A DNA stretch of 64,000 nucleotides from Maniola hyperantus (GCF_902806685.2 NC_048538.1:5890001-5954000); one strand, 5' to 3'. Positions 43,905 through 54,671 are shown, counted from the first letter of the stretch. Numbers and translations are program-made. Notes: a model not told the origin generated them from the sequence alone.

Positions 43905-44109
43905 TTAAAAAAACCGACGTCCAAAAACACTACAAAGTAAAAAATAACATATATTTCTACACGTGTATATAATATGTCGAAGACGGGCGAGCTTCACGCT
44001 TTGATTTCTAGTTTCTTTTATTATGCTCGCCCGACTTCATACATTCATACACGTGTAGAAACAAAAGTTATTTTTTACTTTGTAGTGTCTTTGAAAGTCG
44101 GTTTTTTAA
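43905..44109. mobile_element. Foldback element with ~85-bp arms
   Basis: AAAAAAACCGACGTCC, ACTACAAAGTAAAAAATAAC and TTTCTACACGTGTATA are mirrored on the right arm down to GGGCGAGC. The loop is about 27 bases. Confidence 0.8.
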
Positions 44110-44125
44110 CGTTTTTTCCCCTTTC

Positions 44126-44490
44126 TAACGAAAAAAAGAATTAATGAAATCGGACTACGCGTTAATGAATTACAACTCAGTATACATTTTAACTTTCATC
44201 CCCTCTCCTACGGGAACCATCCTGAATTTCGGGATAAAAAGTATCCTATATTCTTCCTCATAGTATGACCTCAAATCGTACCAAGTTTCATTGGAATCCA
44301 TTCAGTAGTTTCAGCGTGATGCGCGGCCGTGATACAGACAGACAGACAGACAGACAGACAAAAATGAAAAAAATTACAGTTTTGGGTTCAGTATCGATTA
44401 TAGAGTGCCCTCGAAAAAAAAATTTCAAAATATCTTCAATGTACAGAATTTGACCTGTTACAGTTTTATTATAAGTATTGATGATGATAT
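44126..44490 (+). repeat. Dispersed repeat related to 19600-19830
   Basis: ACGGGAACCATCCTGAATTT, GTTTCATTGGAATCCATTCA, GCGTGATGCGCGGCC and an ACAGACAGACAGAC run. Confidence 0.55.
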
Positions 44491-44495
44491 GATTG

Positions 44496-44560
44496 ATTAC
44501 AGTTATATATATATTATATATTATAATATTATATAATATTATATATTATAATTATATTAT

Positions 44561-44610
<50 letters not shown>

Positions 44611-44612
44611 AG
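44496..44612. repeat. AT microsatellite
   Basis: A compound TATATTATA-type stretch grades into a pure TA run from about 44566. It is followed by ATTGATTGATTGATGATGAT. Confidence 0.9.
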
Positions 44613-44975
44613 TATATATATTGATTGATTGATGATGATATTCTAGTAGAATATATTATATATAAGTAAAAGGAGGAAGATTGAGAGGCTTCATAAATTA
44701 ATTTGAGTTATTAAGCGAGTCGCGTGGAGGTAATTAGTGTCGCTCTCCTAATGCATATAATTTGTTTTTCTTATTTGTAAACCTCTACATGAATTGGGTA
44801 TAAATAACTCTGCCTTGGGTCATAGTTGTCTTACAAAGATGTCAACGTCTTTGTTGATATTATTGTTGCGGGAGTCTATATTATTCTAGTTAAACTTTGT
44901 CCCTATAATCTCCTCTGCGGGGTTATCGCTAATATTTCTATTTACCTAAGCCTCTCGGTTTTATCAGTGTTTAAC

Positions 44976-45101
44976 TGCCGTACTCAGAGTCGCTTAATCG
45001 TTACTTAAGTTTAGTTAAAACGAGACAGAGCTATATCTCTCACATAAATCTGTCTCGTTTTAACTCAATCTTAAGTAACGATTAGCGACTCTGAGTACGG
45101 C
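44976..45101. mobile_element. Foldback MITE of about 126 bp
   Basis: GCCGTACTCAGAGTCGCTTA, ATCGTTACTTAAG and AGTTAAAACGAGACAGA are mirrored on the right. Arms are about 52 bases with a few indels, and the loop is about 18 bases. Confidence 0.85.
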
Positions 45102-45480
45102 TGTAAGTCGTAAAAAGTTAACAAGCACGCAGCGCAGACATCACTTTCGCATTTGTAATATCAGCATGGATATGTAATAAATAAAAATAATAAATGAAAC
45201 GTTATTACTAGATCCCAGTTATGGTGTAGCACACGACGTGAAACAGTACTTAATGGAAAACCGTGTAGGATCAGCGATCTGGAAAATAACTTTAATAATA
45301 ATATGCCGACGGCAAGGAGCGAGCTCGTTAAGCTGTTGAGCTCAGTTTTAGATTCATTAAGTAAATACTTTCAGCGATCCTTCACATTTATAGGGAAGAT
45401 CATAAACATGCGCAAAATCCAAAAGATTCGCCCTAATTTTTTGTAAGAAATCCAACAGTAGTGTAAATTAAAACTTGATC

Positions 45481-45795
45481 TAAAGAAATATTATAAAATA
45501 GATTAACCTAATTAGCAACTAATAAAAGCATTTTTTATATACAAATAGTAAATGTTCTACCTAAAAATATTTTAATTCTGCCTAATCCATTTTCAACACT
45601 TTTTATAAAAAGGTTTATGTAAATAGAAAAAAAAATTGGTTTACTCCCTCGAGTGATCCATTATTAAATATAGTAGGTATTTTTAAGATAAATTATGAGC
45701 TAAAATTCTATTTACATAAACCTTTACTATTATATATAAAAAATGCTTTCATTAATTGCCAATTAACCTATAATCTATTTCATAATGATTCTTTA
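45481..45795. mobile_element. Imperfect inverted-repeat element of ~315 bp
   Basis: Paired blocks include TAAAGAA/TTCTTTA at the ends, ATAGATTAACCT, AAAGCATTTTTTATATA and AAAGGTTTATGTAAATAGAA. Pairing is interrupted by unpaired stretches, so the element is older than the other foldbacks. Confidence 0.65.
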
Positions 45796-45839
45796 AATCA
45801 GTTTTTAATTTATTACGGCGAATACGGGAAAAGTTTATT

Positions 45840-46269
45840 GTGTTAAGTTTTTTTTACTTTAATTTAGTGCATTACATACATTTTGAGAACTCACTCGCAA
45901 ACAAAATTATACTGATTAAAATTATTGCTAAGTACCTACCTTACTTATTCATTTTTTATGGATTTTTAGGTCGACTTCGCAGCATGGTACTTCTGTTTTC
46001 CGAAGAACCTCAGCCTACAAAATTGAAACACCTAATTTCCAGGTCTAAAATTCAATCTTTTTTCCAAATGGGCTTTAATGGAAAACTCCGCGCGGTTGAA
46101 CTTTAAGCAAACTCTCGACATAAAATCAATTTCAGGCAAGGAAGCAAGTCATGATGTTAGATTATGTTTCACGATTTTTGCGGAACTAATTTCCGCATTA
46201 AGTATTTTGTATCAAATTGCATATTTACTTTTTCTTTTTTGATTTCCACGTCTAGAAACCTTTTTCATT
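45840..46269. other. No supported gene
   Basis: The plus frame at 45840-46106 starts at an alternative codon and has no domain. Confidence 0.35.
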
Positions 46270-46386
46270 ACGAGCACAGTTCACGACAGTTATAGGGAAC
46301 TTGTAACTAAACGTCGATATTTGACATAATATCGTCCATTCAGGATCAAACCGAGAGTTCCCTCACTCTAGTTTACTCTGTTACGG
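46270..46386 (+). repeat. Family K repeat, partial
   Basis: GAGCACAGTTCACGACAGTT and GAGAGTTCCCTCACTCTAGT match 61060-61280. The middle block with CAAATGTTAGTA is deleted. Confidence 0.6.
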
Positions 46387-46420
46387 GTCTACTTGATTAT
46401 TATCCGTGATTTCATTTAGA

Positions 46421-46562
46421 GCCTGACTAGAGATGTAAAAACTTGCTCTGGGAGCGCCACTAGCATTTATGGTGTAGTGTCACTTAGTGTAAATGGTATT
46501 GATAAATTAGTTCCACGGGTTTTCCGTAATATAGCGAGATATTTTATTTTTCTGGTCAAGCG
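46421..46562 (-). mobile_element. Family L MITE
   Basis: It matches 52510-52648 in reverse: GCCTGACTAGAG... on the left, TTGCTCTGGGAGCGCCACTA inside, and CCACGGGTTTTCCGTAATAT then TTTTCTGGTCAAGC on the right. Both ends carry a GACCAGA-type inverted repeat. Confidence 0.7.
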
Positions 46563-47704
46563 TTATTTGAAATACGCTCGACATCAACAAATTCGCCGGA
46601 TTACTGCAAAACCGAATGACGCCAGACGCCAGTGCGGCAGTGCCAGTAGCCATTGCCATTACATTGCAGGCATAATATTTTAGGTGTTGCCTACATAAGT
46701 CGAGTGAGTGAGTGAAGTGTCTACCTTGTGCTTAGATATAAGCGTATTATGTCAATATCATTTTCGTCTAACATAGTATTATACCTACATGGCGTGGGGT
46801 CGTTTAATATTCAATGTAAGCGACAAAGTGGGCGATGGTATTTGATATAACAAATTTTCTCGACGTGATTTAATATGCGTTGCTTTCACGTTAACGTTGA
46901 GGTTAACGAATAACCAATGCCAATCTACACAGTGTATTTGAAGACTGGTATAATATTTATTACGCTAATTTGAATAGAATTTCTTTAGGTTCCATGCAAA
47001 ATACTTACCTATTATTCTTAGAGAAAGTCTAAAGTTTCTGCGCCAGAAATACTCCCGTCATCGCGCCTTAATTTTTAACACCAAAGAGATCGATAAGTCA
47101 CCCACTGTGCAGGTTTAGTTCAGAGATTTTCGTCTGACGCAAACTAATATTAAATTTTATTTGTCTCTCATTTATTTACATCTCGCATTGTTTATATGTA
47201 TTTTTAAAAAATGTTCACAAAAATAAAATAACAGAAACAACAAAAAATAAAATAACAAAAACAAAGAAAAATAAAGTAACGGAAACAAAAAACAAAAGCA
47301 TTAACTAAAAGTATGATAAAATGGGTCCCACTAGCAGCGCGTCGGTAGGACCCAAGCTGCCAGAGGTCAGGGCTCCAGAGCTCCTCACAATTTTATTACT
47401 ATTAAAATTATTTCATTCAAAATTACCAGGAGCCGTGTGGGATACGTTTTTATTCTCGGTCTCAGATATGGAAAATCGTGGCATCATTATTTCCCCTTAA
47501 AAATCAAATTACGTAGTATAAAATTGATACCTACAACCTACAATGGAAGAAATAGCGAGAAAAAAATTTCTCGTTATTTCTTTCATTGTATCAAATCCAA
47601 TAATGTCACGCACCGGTTCACACTAATTATTACACTTTCCTGGAATGGAAAAGGTTTTGACGTTTTTTGCCCGTTTGAGATTGATTGATACAAGCTTATA
47701 AATT
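46563..47704. other. No supported gene
   Basis: Includes A-rich AAATAACAAAAACAAA-type simple sequence at 47220-47300. The plus frame 47437-47688 contains an inverted AGCGAGAAAAAAATTTCTCGTT and no domain. Confidence 0.35.
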
Positions 47705-47799
47705 ACTAGCTTATCTCACGACTTCGTCCGCTAAGACTACACAAATTTCAAACCCCTATTTCACACCCGGGTTGAATTTTCAAAAATCCTTTCTTAGCT
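47705..47799 (+). repeat. Family B repeat, truncated
   Basis: ACTAGCTTATCTCACGACTT to TTTTCAAAAATCCTTTCTTA. It stops where the family J copy starts. Confidence 0.7.
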
Positions 47800-47802
47800 T
47801 AA

Positions 47803-48030
47803 ATGTATAGAGTGCAAAACTCGGGTCAATGCCCCGATTACGACACGGCATTGACTCCGTGTGACCTACTAACGTAACGTTCGTTGACCTCTGGCGTCAG
47901 TCAGATGTTTTATTTGCAATATATCGGAAACTTTACAAAATAATAGAATTTTATTATTTATTTTCTTCGCGGTTTTTTTATGGTATCATATCAGAAAACA
48001 TCAGTACTATCACCTGGCTTTTGGATTTGA
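47803..48030 (+). repeat. Family J repeat, copy 2
   Basis: AATGTATAGAGTGCAAAACT onward matches 30174-30400. The GTCAATGC/GCATTGAC stem (47825-47855) is intact although the loop has changed. Confidence 0.7.
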
Positions 48031-48034
48031 AAGT

Positions 48035-48140
48035 GATGATAGCCTAACTTGAGGCTTGAGACCTCAGCCTATAATTCGGGGGATTGGATGTTCGATCCCG
48101 AGCATGCACCTACTTTTCGGTAAGTGTGCCTATTAAATTG
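48035..48140 (+). repeat. SINE head fragment
   Basis: GATAGCCTAACTTGAGGCTT, with TTCGATCCCGAGCATGCACC and ACTTTTCGGTAAGTGTGCC, resembles the tRNA head and start of the body of family F, diverged. Confidence 0.5.
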
Positions 48141-48157
48141 AGTACTACTAAGTACTA

Positions 48158-48372
48158 TCAGAATGAGAAGGGTTTGGTAGTTTACCACGTTGGCCAAGTG
48201 CGGATTTGCGCACTCCACACACTTTTGAGAACATTACGGAAAACTCTCAGTCATGTAGGTATCCTCACAATGTTTTCTTTCATCGTTGAAGCAAGTGATA
48301 TTTAATTGCTTAAAAGGCACATAACTTCCAAAAGTTAGAGGTCGAACCCCGGACCCCCCGAATTGGAGGCTA
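48158..48372 (-). repeat. Family F SINE, 3' truncated
   Basis: CAGAATGAGAAGGGTTTGGT, TTTTGAGAACATTACGGAAA and GTCGAACCCCGGACCCCCCG (B box in reverse). It lacks the GATGAT tail and is head to head with 48035-48140. Confidence 0.75.
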
Positions 48373-48491
48373 CTTATCTATCTAAATAATCACTAGGCTA
48401 TCTATCTATCTAAATAAATAGGACTAACAAACTTAAGCGTCTTTTCATACACGAAAAAATTGAACCAATAAATCCGTAAAGGCATAAGCGC

Positions 48492-48660
48492 ATAGTAATG
48501 GCGATTACGCACTGCACTTCCGTCATCCGAGTTCTATCCGTCATCCGTGAGAATACAAGCGATTAGGTATCTACAACATACGTCATAAGCTCCCATACAA
48601 AAAAAGGAACGTATTTTCACGGACTCGGATCGGATGTAGTGCGTAACCGCTCTTAGTATA
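48492..48660. mobile_element. MITE with GCGATTACGCACT ends
   Basis: Left GGCGATTACGCACTGCACTT and right CGGATGTAGTGCGTAACCGC are inverted, with GTCATCCGAG/CTCGGATCGG also paired. Confidence 0.6.
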
Positions 48661-48939
48661 ATATCTTTAGATTACTTATTATCCCCTTCGCAAAGGCTGT
48701 CAGTTCAAAGGTTGTAGGTATTGTTTAGGTCTCAGTCAAATGTGATGCGCCAACAATTACTACGATAACAGCCTTTCACTAACAAGAAAAGCAATTACGG
48801 AATAGACATGCTTTACATATACGAGCGTAGAGCTGAGACTGAGCTATATGACTGGAGGAGCGAATCTTGTTCTTATTTCTAGCGTTAAAAACTTAAAACA
48901 CCTTGAGTTACGTACCTAAGCTAAACTCAGTAAACTTAA
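48661..48939. other. No recognisable feature
   Basis: Plain sequence before the RTE relics. Confidence 0.35.
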
Positions 48940-49095
48940 TTAAGCACATAGTTCGAAAAACTGATAGACGTTGGGGTGCTACAGTAGGTACTATAAATAA
49001 GCGACCTCGCACCGGAAAGCGCAGTGTTGGCAGATCCTCCACTAAGTGAACAGACAAAATTAAACAAGTCGTAGGGAGCCGCTGGATTCAGGCAG
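48940..49095 (+). pseudogene. RTE-type LINE relic, C-terminal block
   Basis: With frame changes, it reads RRWGAT, RPRTGKRSVGRSSTK, stop, then TDKIKQVVGSRWIQAVR, the C-terminal block of RTE proteins. It precedes, not follows, the middle block at 49100. Confidence 0.7.
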
Positions 49096-49099
49096 TGCG

Positions 49100-49312
49100 G
49101 TGCATGATGACGTGTGGAGCGAAAACGTGGACACTGACAGTTGGCCTCGTCCACAAACTAAAAGTCGCTCAGTGCGCTATGGAGCAAGCTATGTTGGGTA
49201 TCACTCTCAGCTCGGGGATGAAATCCGGAACGAGGAAATTCGCAGAAGAACAAGAGCGACCGACAAAGGATTAGCAAGCTGAAGTGGTAATGGGCAGGTC
49301 ATGTCTGTCTAA
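49100..49312 (+). pseudogene. RTE-type LINE relic, middle block
   Basis: TCGAKTWTLTVGLVHKLKVA, QCAMEQAMLGITLS and, in another frame, EIRNEEIRRRTRATD then ISKLKW. These match the YGSETWTLTVGLV...RVTDIAQRIAKLKW region of RTE proteins. The order relative to 48940-49095 is swapped. Confidence 0.75.
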
Positions 49313-49659
49313 GTCTAAGGTTAGCTCCTCCTGATATTTAACTCAATAGCCCATGCCTATGTATATGAATAGAGGGAAATTGTTATAAGTTATCCGTTAT
49401 GCCTCTACCCTTTATGAAACAAGAACATAGTAAACAAGCAGCTTATTAAGCAGCGTACATTAAAATTAAATTCTCTACGCCAAAACATATTTTACGCGGA
49501 CGAGTTTTAATCATTGTTTTAATAGTCTACGTGTATGTTTGTTCTGTATCTCCCAAATCACTAAGTAATCAATGAAATGTCGTCATAACTTTCAGTGCTC
49601 GCATTAGAACGGCTATTACGTGCAGTTAGATCAGTTGATCGTTGAACAATGTAGGTATA
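49313..49659. other. No recognisable feature
   Basis: Plain sequence. Confidence 0.35.
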
Positions 49660-49695
49660 CTACGCGACGAGTCGAGATGGCAATCGGGGTGGGTA
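49660..49695 (+). repeat. Family D MITE, one terminal arm only
   Basis: CTACGCGACGAGTCGAGATG and GGCAATCGGGGTGGG match one end; the rest is missing. Confidence 0.75.
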
Positions 49696-49731
49696 AAACC
49701 AGTATTGGAAGTTACCGTAATTATAACAAAC

Positions 49732-49948
49732 TAGCTGATGCCAGCGACAATTCGTAGGCATGGATTTTCGTTTTTCAAAATCCCGTGGGAATTTTCCGGG
49801 ATAAAAAGTAGTGTATGTGTTAATCCAGGATATAATCTATCTTCATTCCAAATTTCATCCAAATCCGTTCAGCCGTTTTTGCGTGATTGAGTAACAAACA
49901 TCCAAACATCCAACCATCCACACTTTCACATTTATAATATTATTAGTA
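49732..49948 (+). repeat. Family C relative
   Basis: ACTAGCTGATGCCAGCGACA, CCCGTGGGAATTTTCCGGGA, TTCAGCCGTTTTTGCGTGAT, a CATCCAAACATCCAACCATC run and a TTTATAATATTATTAGTAGG end. Confidence 0.7.
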
Positions 49949-50138
49949 GGAAGAAAACTACTGGCAATTATTGCAGGGAATTTGTGTCCTTGATTTATAA
50001 ATATTTTAGTAATTGACTAGAATTTTGTTAGGATTTCACTCAGTGTAATAAAGTGTAGTACGGGGCACGGACGATTTAAATCAGCAGGAAGTATTCAGAC
50101 ATTAAAAATGCAATGTCGGCAGTTTCAATGCAGTTATG

Positions 50139-50345
50139 TTCATCATCATCATGATCGACCCATCGCTGGCCCACTACTGAGCACGGGTCTCCTTTCAGAA
50201 TGAGAAGGCCATAGTCTGCTACGCTGGCAACGATAGTTGGCAGACTTCACACACCTTTGAGAAAATTATGGTTGCATTATGGAGAACTCAGGCATGCAGG
50301 TTTCCTTACGATGTTTTCCTTCATATTATCACCTTCATATCAAGT
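50139..50345 (-). repeat. Family F SINE, head lost
   Basis: TTCATCATCATCATGATCGA through CTTACGATGTTTTCCTTCAT. A GGTTGCATTATG duplication of a few bases sits near 50270. The tRNA head is absent. Confidence 0.75.
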
Positions 50346-50864
50346 GTTTAAAACGGGCCGTTATATTAACTGCTAAGCTTTGGATTGTGATAGTAAAACA
50401 GAGACTATAGACATATCATACATAATATTATATATTTTTTATGAATGAAGATTCAACACATTATTTTCCGTATTGTGATTACATACCTAACTAAATTAAT
50501 TCTAAGCTTAATTACTTACTTTCTACTTCTCAAAGTGTAAAATAAGTATAACTTATAAAATAATGTAGGTACCTACCTAATTATAATAATAATATATTTA
50601 AGTCTTTTGTACACGCACATTTTTCTAACTATAATATATTTCTTACCATTATTTGATTACAACTTATAACCTTTTTCTGTACATTGTTTACTGTTATATA
50701 TTTGATAATTATTTACTAAATAACTCATCTATTTACATAATATAAATCTTAAATAACTTGCTTACACATTCTACTTAAAGCCATCCTAGCCTCCTAGGTA
50801 ATGAGCTAGCGAACAAAACGGTCAAACGGTGTAATTGCATCAAGTAAAAGTTTACAGGTGAAGC
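50346..50864. other. No supported gene
   Basis: AT-rich; poly-AT words such as ATAATAATAATATATTTA at 50582. Confidence 0.35.
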
Positions 50865-51297
50865 AAAAAAAACGGCCAAGTGCGAGTCAAGCTCGCGCAA
50901 TGAGGGTTCCGTACTAGTCATATTTTTCGACATTTTGCAGGATAATTCAAAAACTATGATACATAAAAATAAATAAAAATCTGATTTAGAATGCACAGGG
51001 GAAGACCTTTCATATGATACCCCACTTGATATAGTTATCTTACTTAGAAAATTGAAAATACTAATTATTATTAGTTCATGACCACAAATTAATTTTTTGT
51101 GTGATCTAACCCTAAATTCACGGTTTTCAGATTTTTCCCCAAATGTCAGCTATAAGATCTACCTACCTGCCAAATTTCATGATTCTAGGTCAACGGGAAG
51201 TACCCTGTAGGTTTCTTGACAGACAGACGAACAGACAGACAACAAAGTGCTCCTATAAGGGTTCCGTTTTTCCTTTTGAGGTACGGAACCCTAAAAA
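50865..51297 (+). repeat. Family A repeat, full length
   Basis: It runs from AAAAAAACGGCCAAGTGCGA to GGTACGGAACCCTAAAAA and closely resembles 13975-14411. It ends about 90 bases beyond the poly(A) signal of the minus-strand gene, so it is the immediate downstream flank of that gene. The minus frame at 50775-50996 is a repeat artefact. Confidence 0.8.
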
Positions 51298-51385
51298 CTG
51301 AATGAAGCACTATATCTACACTGTTTTGTGTGCCAGCTCCTCAAATTTGTCGCTAATATTTCACATTGCCAGCAACTAAATATCA

Positions 51386-51391
51386 TTTAAT
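51386..51391 (-). terminator. Probable poly(A) signal ATTAAA
   Basis: On the minus strand ATTAAA lies 14-19 bases after the stop codon of the terminal exon. It is the commonest variant of AATAAA. No AATAAA is closer. Confidence 0.45.
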
Positions 51392-51404
51392 ACAGACCTA
51401 TTAG

Positions 51405-51821
51405 TTAACCTATAGAATATGATCTTTTGAATATTGCATGCCGTCTGCTTCGACAGAATTTCCGCTTAAACTTCCTGCGTGGCTGAAGCACTTTCAACCT
51501 CTCATTAACCGCGAGAGCTTCAACAATATGCGACCATTTCTGATCCAAATCCAAGTCCTCTGGTAATTTATCATTAATCAAAATTATAGGTTTGACAAAA
51601 CAAACGCTCCTTTTTTCAGTTTTCCTATACCCTTTTCGAAGTGCTGATGATATTTCTGACCAGTCCTTCGGAGTTGAACCATCGGGTGTATTCACTTTCG
51701 AACTCTCTTTGCTCGATATGGCGGATATCTCTATATTGCTTTGAGACATTTCGGAAGTTCTTCCATCGTTGTCAGGATTGTCTGTGATAACGGCGTTTAG
51801 TGCCGCTTGTGCTGCCAGCAA
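51405..51821 (-). CDS. Terminal exon of a membrane-protein gene
   Basis: On the minus strand a pyrimidine tract and TTTTTTTTCAG end at 51822, and the exon opens in phase 0 with LLAAQAALNAVITDN. It encodes 138 residues and a stop (51405-51407). It is polar: Ser/Asn/Asp-rich at 15-50, a KDWSEISSALRKGYRKTEKR helix-like stretch, then an ILINDKLPEDLDLDQKWSHI region, and a strongly basic end (QPRRKFKRKFCRSRRHAIFK). It lacks a signal or membrane segment, so it would be a cytoplasmic or lumenal tail. The frame and phase continue those of the exon at 62385-62567. A continuous frame runs upstream to 51884, but that part is intron (VINLSFLFFQ is the acceptor tract translated). I do not recognise the family. 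Confidence 0.7.
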   Translation of the reverse strand: MLAAQAALNAVITDNPDNDGRTSEMSQSNIEISAISSKESSKVNTPDGSTPKDWSEISSALRKGYRKTEKRSVCFVKPIILINDKLPEDLDLDQKWSHIVEALAVNERLKVLQPRRKFKRKFCRSRRHAIFKRSYSIG

Positions 51822-51892
51822 CTGAAAAAAAAGAAAACTAAGATTAATAACATGTATTTTTTTTAATATTTTTACGTCTGTCATCAGTACCT

Positions 51893-52110
51893 ACTCGTAT
51901 AATAAATGCGAAAGTGTGTTTGTCTGTTAGTTTATTGGTTTGTCGGTTGCTTGGTTGGTTAGTTTGTTAGTTTCTCCTTCAATCACGTCGCATTGGAGCA
52001 ATGGATCAAAGTAATTTTTTGCATGGCTATAGTTCAAGACCTGGAGAGTGGAGTAGGCTACTTTTTATTCCAGGGAACCAAAGAGTTCCCACGGGATTTT
52101 TGGTATCTAT
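51893..52110 (-). repeat. Family C repeat
   Basis: ACTCGTATAATAAATGCGAA, AATTTTTTGCATGGCTATAG, and AAAGAGTTCCCACGGGATTT. Confidence 0.7.
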
Positions 52111-52509
52111 CTATAAGAGATAAGTACTAAAATTATTTATCTTTATCTTTCAACTAGATACTAAATTAAAAACTATTTACTTACAAAATATACCTTTATT
52201 TTGGCAATACATCATTATTTTTTATGCAAAACAAATATTATTGGTAGGTACTATAAAACATTATAATATTGTTTTCACCGGCGAATAACGCACTATTTAC
52301 TACATTTTAATTGAACCACTATTTCGAGAACAAAGGCTGCCAATGTAAACGATAGAAACTCGCTTACAGCGGAATAAATAGCTAAAAGCAGATAGCAGTA
52401 AAGTTTAAATACACTGGCCCAATGAGACGATAATATCTATAGAGGAGCAAACCTCAAACCATGTCAAAAAACGTTCCTAATTATATTTGTGATCAAAACA
52501 TTAAGTAAA
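52111..52509. other. No recognisable feature
   Basis: AT-rich intron sequence. Confidence 0.35.
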
Positions 52510-52648
52510 GCCTGACCAGAAAAATAAAACATCTCGTCATATTGCGGAAAACCCGTGGAACTAATTTATACAAGACGATATACTTATTGACCATAAACAA
52601 TATTCTAGTGGCGCCCCCAGAGCAAGTTTTTTATATTGCTGGTCACGC
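52510..52648 (+). mobile_element. Family L MITE
   Basis: GCCTGACCAGAAAAATAAAA, GCGGAAAACCCGTGGAACTA, AGTGGCGCCCCCAGAGCAAG and TATTGCTGGTCACGC. Partner of 46421-46562. Confidence 0.7.
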
Positions 52649-52719
52649 TATACTACGGAAGCTTGGGACAAAAAACGTGCATAATATAAATTTTATTTAT
52701 CCGTCTCTTTTACTTTTTC

Positions 52720-52982
52720 TTCCCAGCCCTTCAATCGATTTTGAGGAGATAGCTTGCTTCCCAGAACCTTAAGGACATAGGCTACTTTTGGTACCGGAAA
52801 ATGGAAGTCACCATGGTATTTTCAAAAACCTAAATCCACATCGACGAAGAACCTAGCTTGCATCCTGAAGACCTTACCTATAGGCTACTTTTTATTCAAG
52901 TTTTTATACGGAAAATCAAGGTGTTTAGATGGATTTAAAAAACCGAAGCTTACGCAGACGCAGTCGCGGGCATCATCTAGTT
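52720..52982 (+). repeat. Two or three tandem family C pieces
   Basis: ACATAGGCTACTTTTGGTAC, CCTAAATCCACATCGACGAA, then GCATCCTGAAGACCTTACCT and TTACGCAGACGCAGTCGCGG: the same blocks occur twice in reverse family C order. Confidence 0.6.
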
Positions 52983-53405
52983 AATGATAAAAGCACAAAA
53001 TTTTGTGCATCTTGTCACCAGTGATAAAGCTCATTTTGTGGGGTTTTACTCGCTCTATAGTAACGTTAATCGTGCACACATAACATCTCACTGTATTGAT
53101 GTGTAGGTATGTAGCAGGATTTCCACACACTAGCTCTCGACCACAAAGTCGTCGTAAAGTCGCGCGAAACGAATCTCTAGAGTCTAGCTTTTGGTCGCGA
53201 AACTAGAAAATTAAAGTGGAGTAGAAATGTATGAATAAAATTTTATTTACGGGTACATTCTCTTGCAATCTCGGTGACTAGCAAATCGTGTCCCAGATGG
53301 ATTGGATTTGGGTTTACTGCTGGGTATAAAGCTTTTGTCGGGTCAGTTAGTTTCTACCTAATTATAAATAGATTCATCTAAGTAGGTAAGTATTACATTA
53401 TCAGA
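52983..53405. other. No recognisable feature
   Basis: Plain intron sequence. Confidence 0.35.
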
Positions 53406-53455
53406 AGAGACCTACTGGCTCTGTAGTGAGCCAGCGATGGATTGATCATGATGAA
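53406..53455 (+). repeat. Family F SINE, 3' scrap
   Basis: GGCTCTGTAGTGAGCCAGCG and GGATTGATCATGATGA, the last ~50 bases of the SINE. Confidence 0.75.
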
Positions 53456-53477
53456 GCATTACATATTATATAGTGAT

Positions 53478-53700
53478 GATGCCCGCAACTTCGTACGAGT
53501 GGATTTAAAATTTTAAAATCTCGTGAGACATCTTCGATTTTAGGGGATAGACGTAGGTACCTAGTCTATATCCTTATCTACCAAGTAGGACAAAACGTCG
53601 TCTATGCACATCTGCAAATAGATGACACCCACAACTTTGTCCATTTGGATTTAGGTGGGATCTCTTAAATTTTCCGGGACCAAAATGTACCTAGAGGATC
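53478..53700 (+). repeat. Family C pieces, decayed
   Basis: GATGCCCGCAACTTCGTACG and, later, GATGACACCCACAACTTTGT with CCATTTGGATTTAGG: two starts of the element. Confidence 0.55.
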
Positions 53701-53788
53701 CGTCGATCACATGATATAGATGATACGACCGTAAATACGACTCATTTGTGGAGTGGACATGAAGGACTCGCTGTCATCTCACAGTATG

Positions 53789-53965
53789 TGTACGCGGCAG
53801 AAAGTAATGTACATCGACCTTTAGAAGGAGATAGCAGATTTGTAGAGCATTGTCTCTGTTGTTGAGACCGACAAAACGTCATATAGGTATTAGTGACAGA
53901 GACAACGCTCTACAAAGCCGAAATATCATTCTAAAGGCCGATGTACATTACTTTTTGCCACGTAC
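53789..53965. mobile_element. Foldback element of ~177 bp
   Basis: GTACGCGGCAGAAAGTAATG, TACATCGACCTTTAGAA and TTGTAGAGCATTGTCTCTGT are mirrored on the right arm. Arms are about 75 bases with scattered mismatches. Confidence 0.8.
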
Positions 53966-54671
53966 TGTACCAGGTTTTTAACGCTGGGGTACACACACAC
54001 AGGTTCAAAAATTTAACACACATAAATGTAAGATATACATGTAAGTATTACAAGTACAGGGTTCAATAGTGGGTGGCGGTAAACAAACCGCACCGAGTGG
54101 CAGGTGTTTCAACCTTATAACTTCATAAATTTTAGTAGTTGAGGAGTACTTGTTGCCAGTCGAGCGTTATACGTTGTGGTTCTCATAGTTCCTTCTTGGA
54201 AACTTGGCTTATTGATCAGTACATACAACCAACAAAGTACCTACCTAAGTATTGAAATGGCAAAGCTGTAAACAGCTATTTCATAACTAATATTATGGTT
54301 ATACCTACATGTACCTAGTCCTAATGGTTATTACTTATTAGTAGAGGTATATTATCTACACTATAAAATATACGGAAACTTGAAATTGTAAGCTTTAATA
54401 TAGATAGCCCTGGCTTACTGTCTTGTTAACGTGATTTGAGAAATATTCAATACGCTGACGCGGGCGGGTCCCTTTGACTGCTCTCATCTCATAAGAGAGA
54501 GAGAGTTAAGAGATAAGAGTCTATGCGGTAGAAGGAGAGTTGTTTGTCAAATTTTAGACCGCAGTGCACTTTATTGCGTGATAACAAAAACCGCTACTTA
54601 TTCAAAGTTTTAACGTCTTTGCGGAGCGAGAATTTTGTATCTGTACCTGTAAGGTGCTATTAAGTATTTAA
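53966..54671. other. No recognisable gene
   Basis: Includes AGAGAGAGAGAG-type sequence near 54496-54506. Confidence 0.35.
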
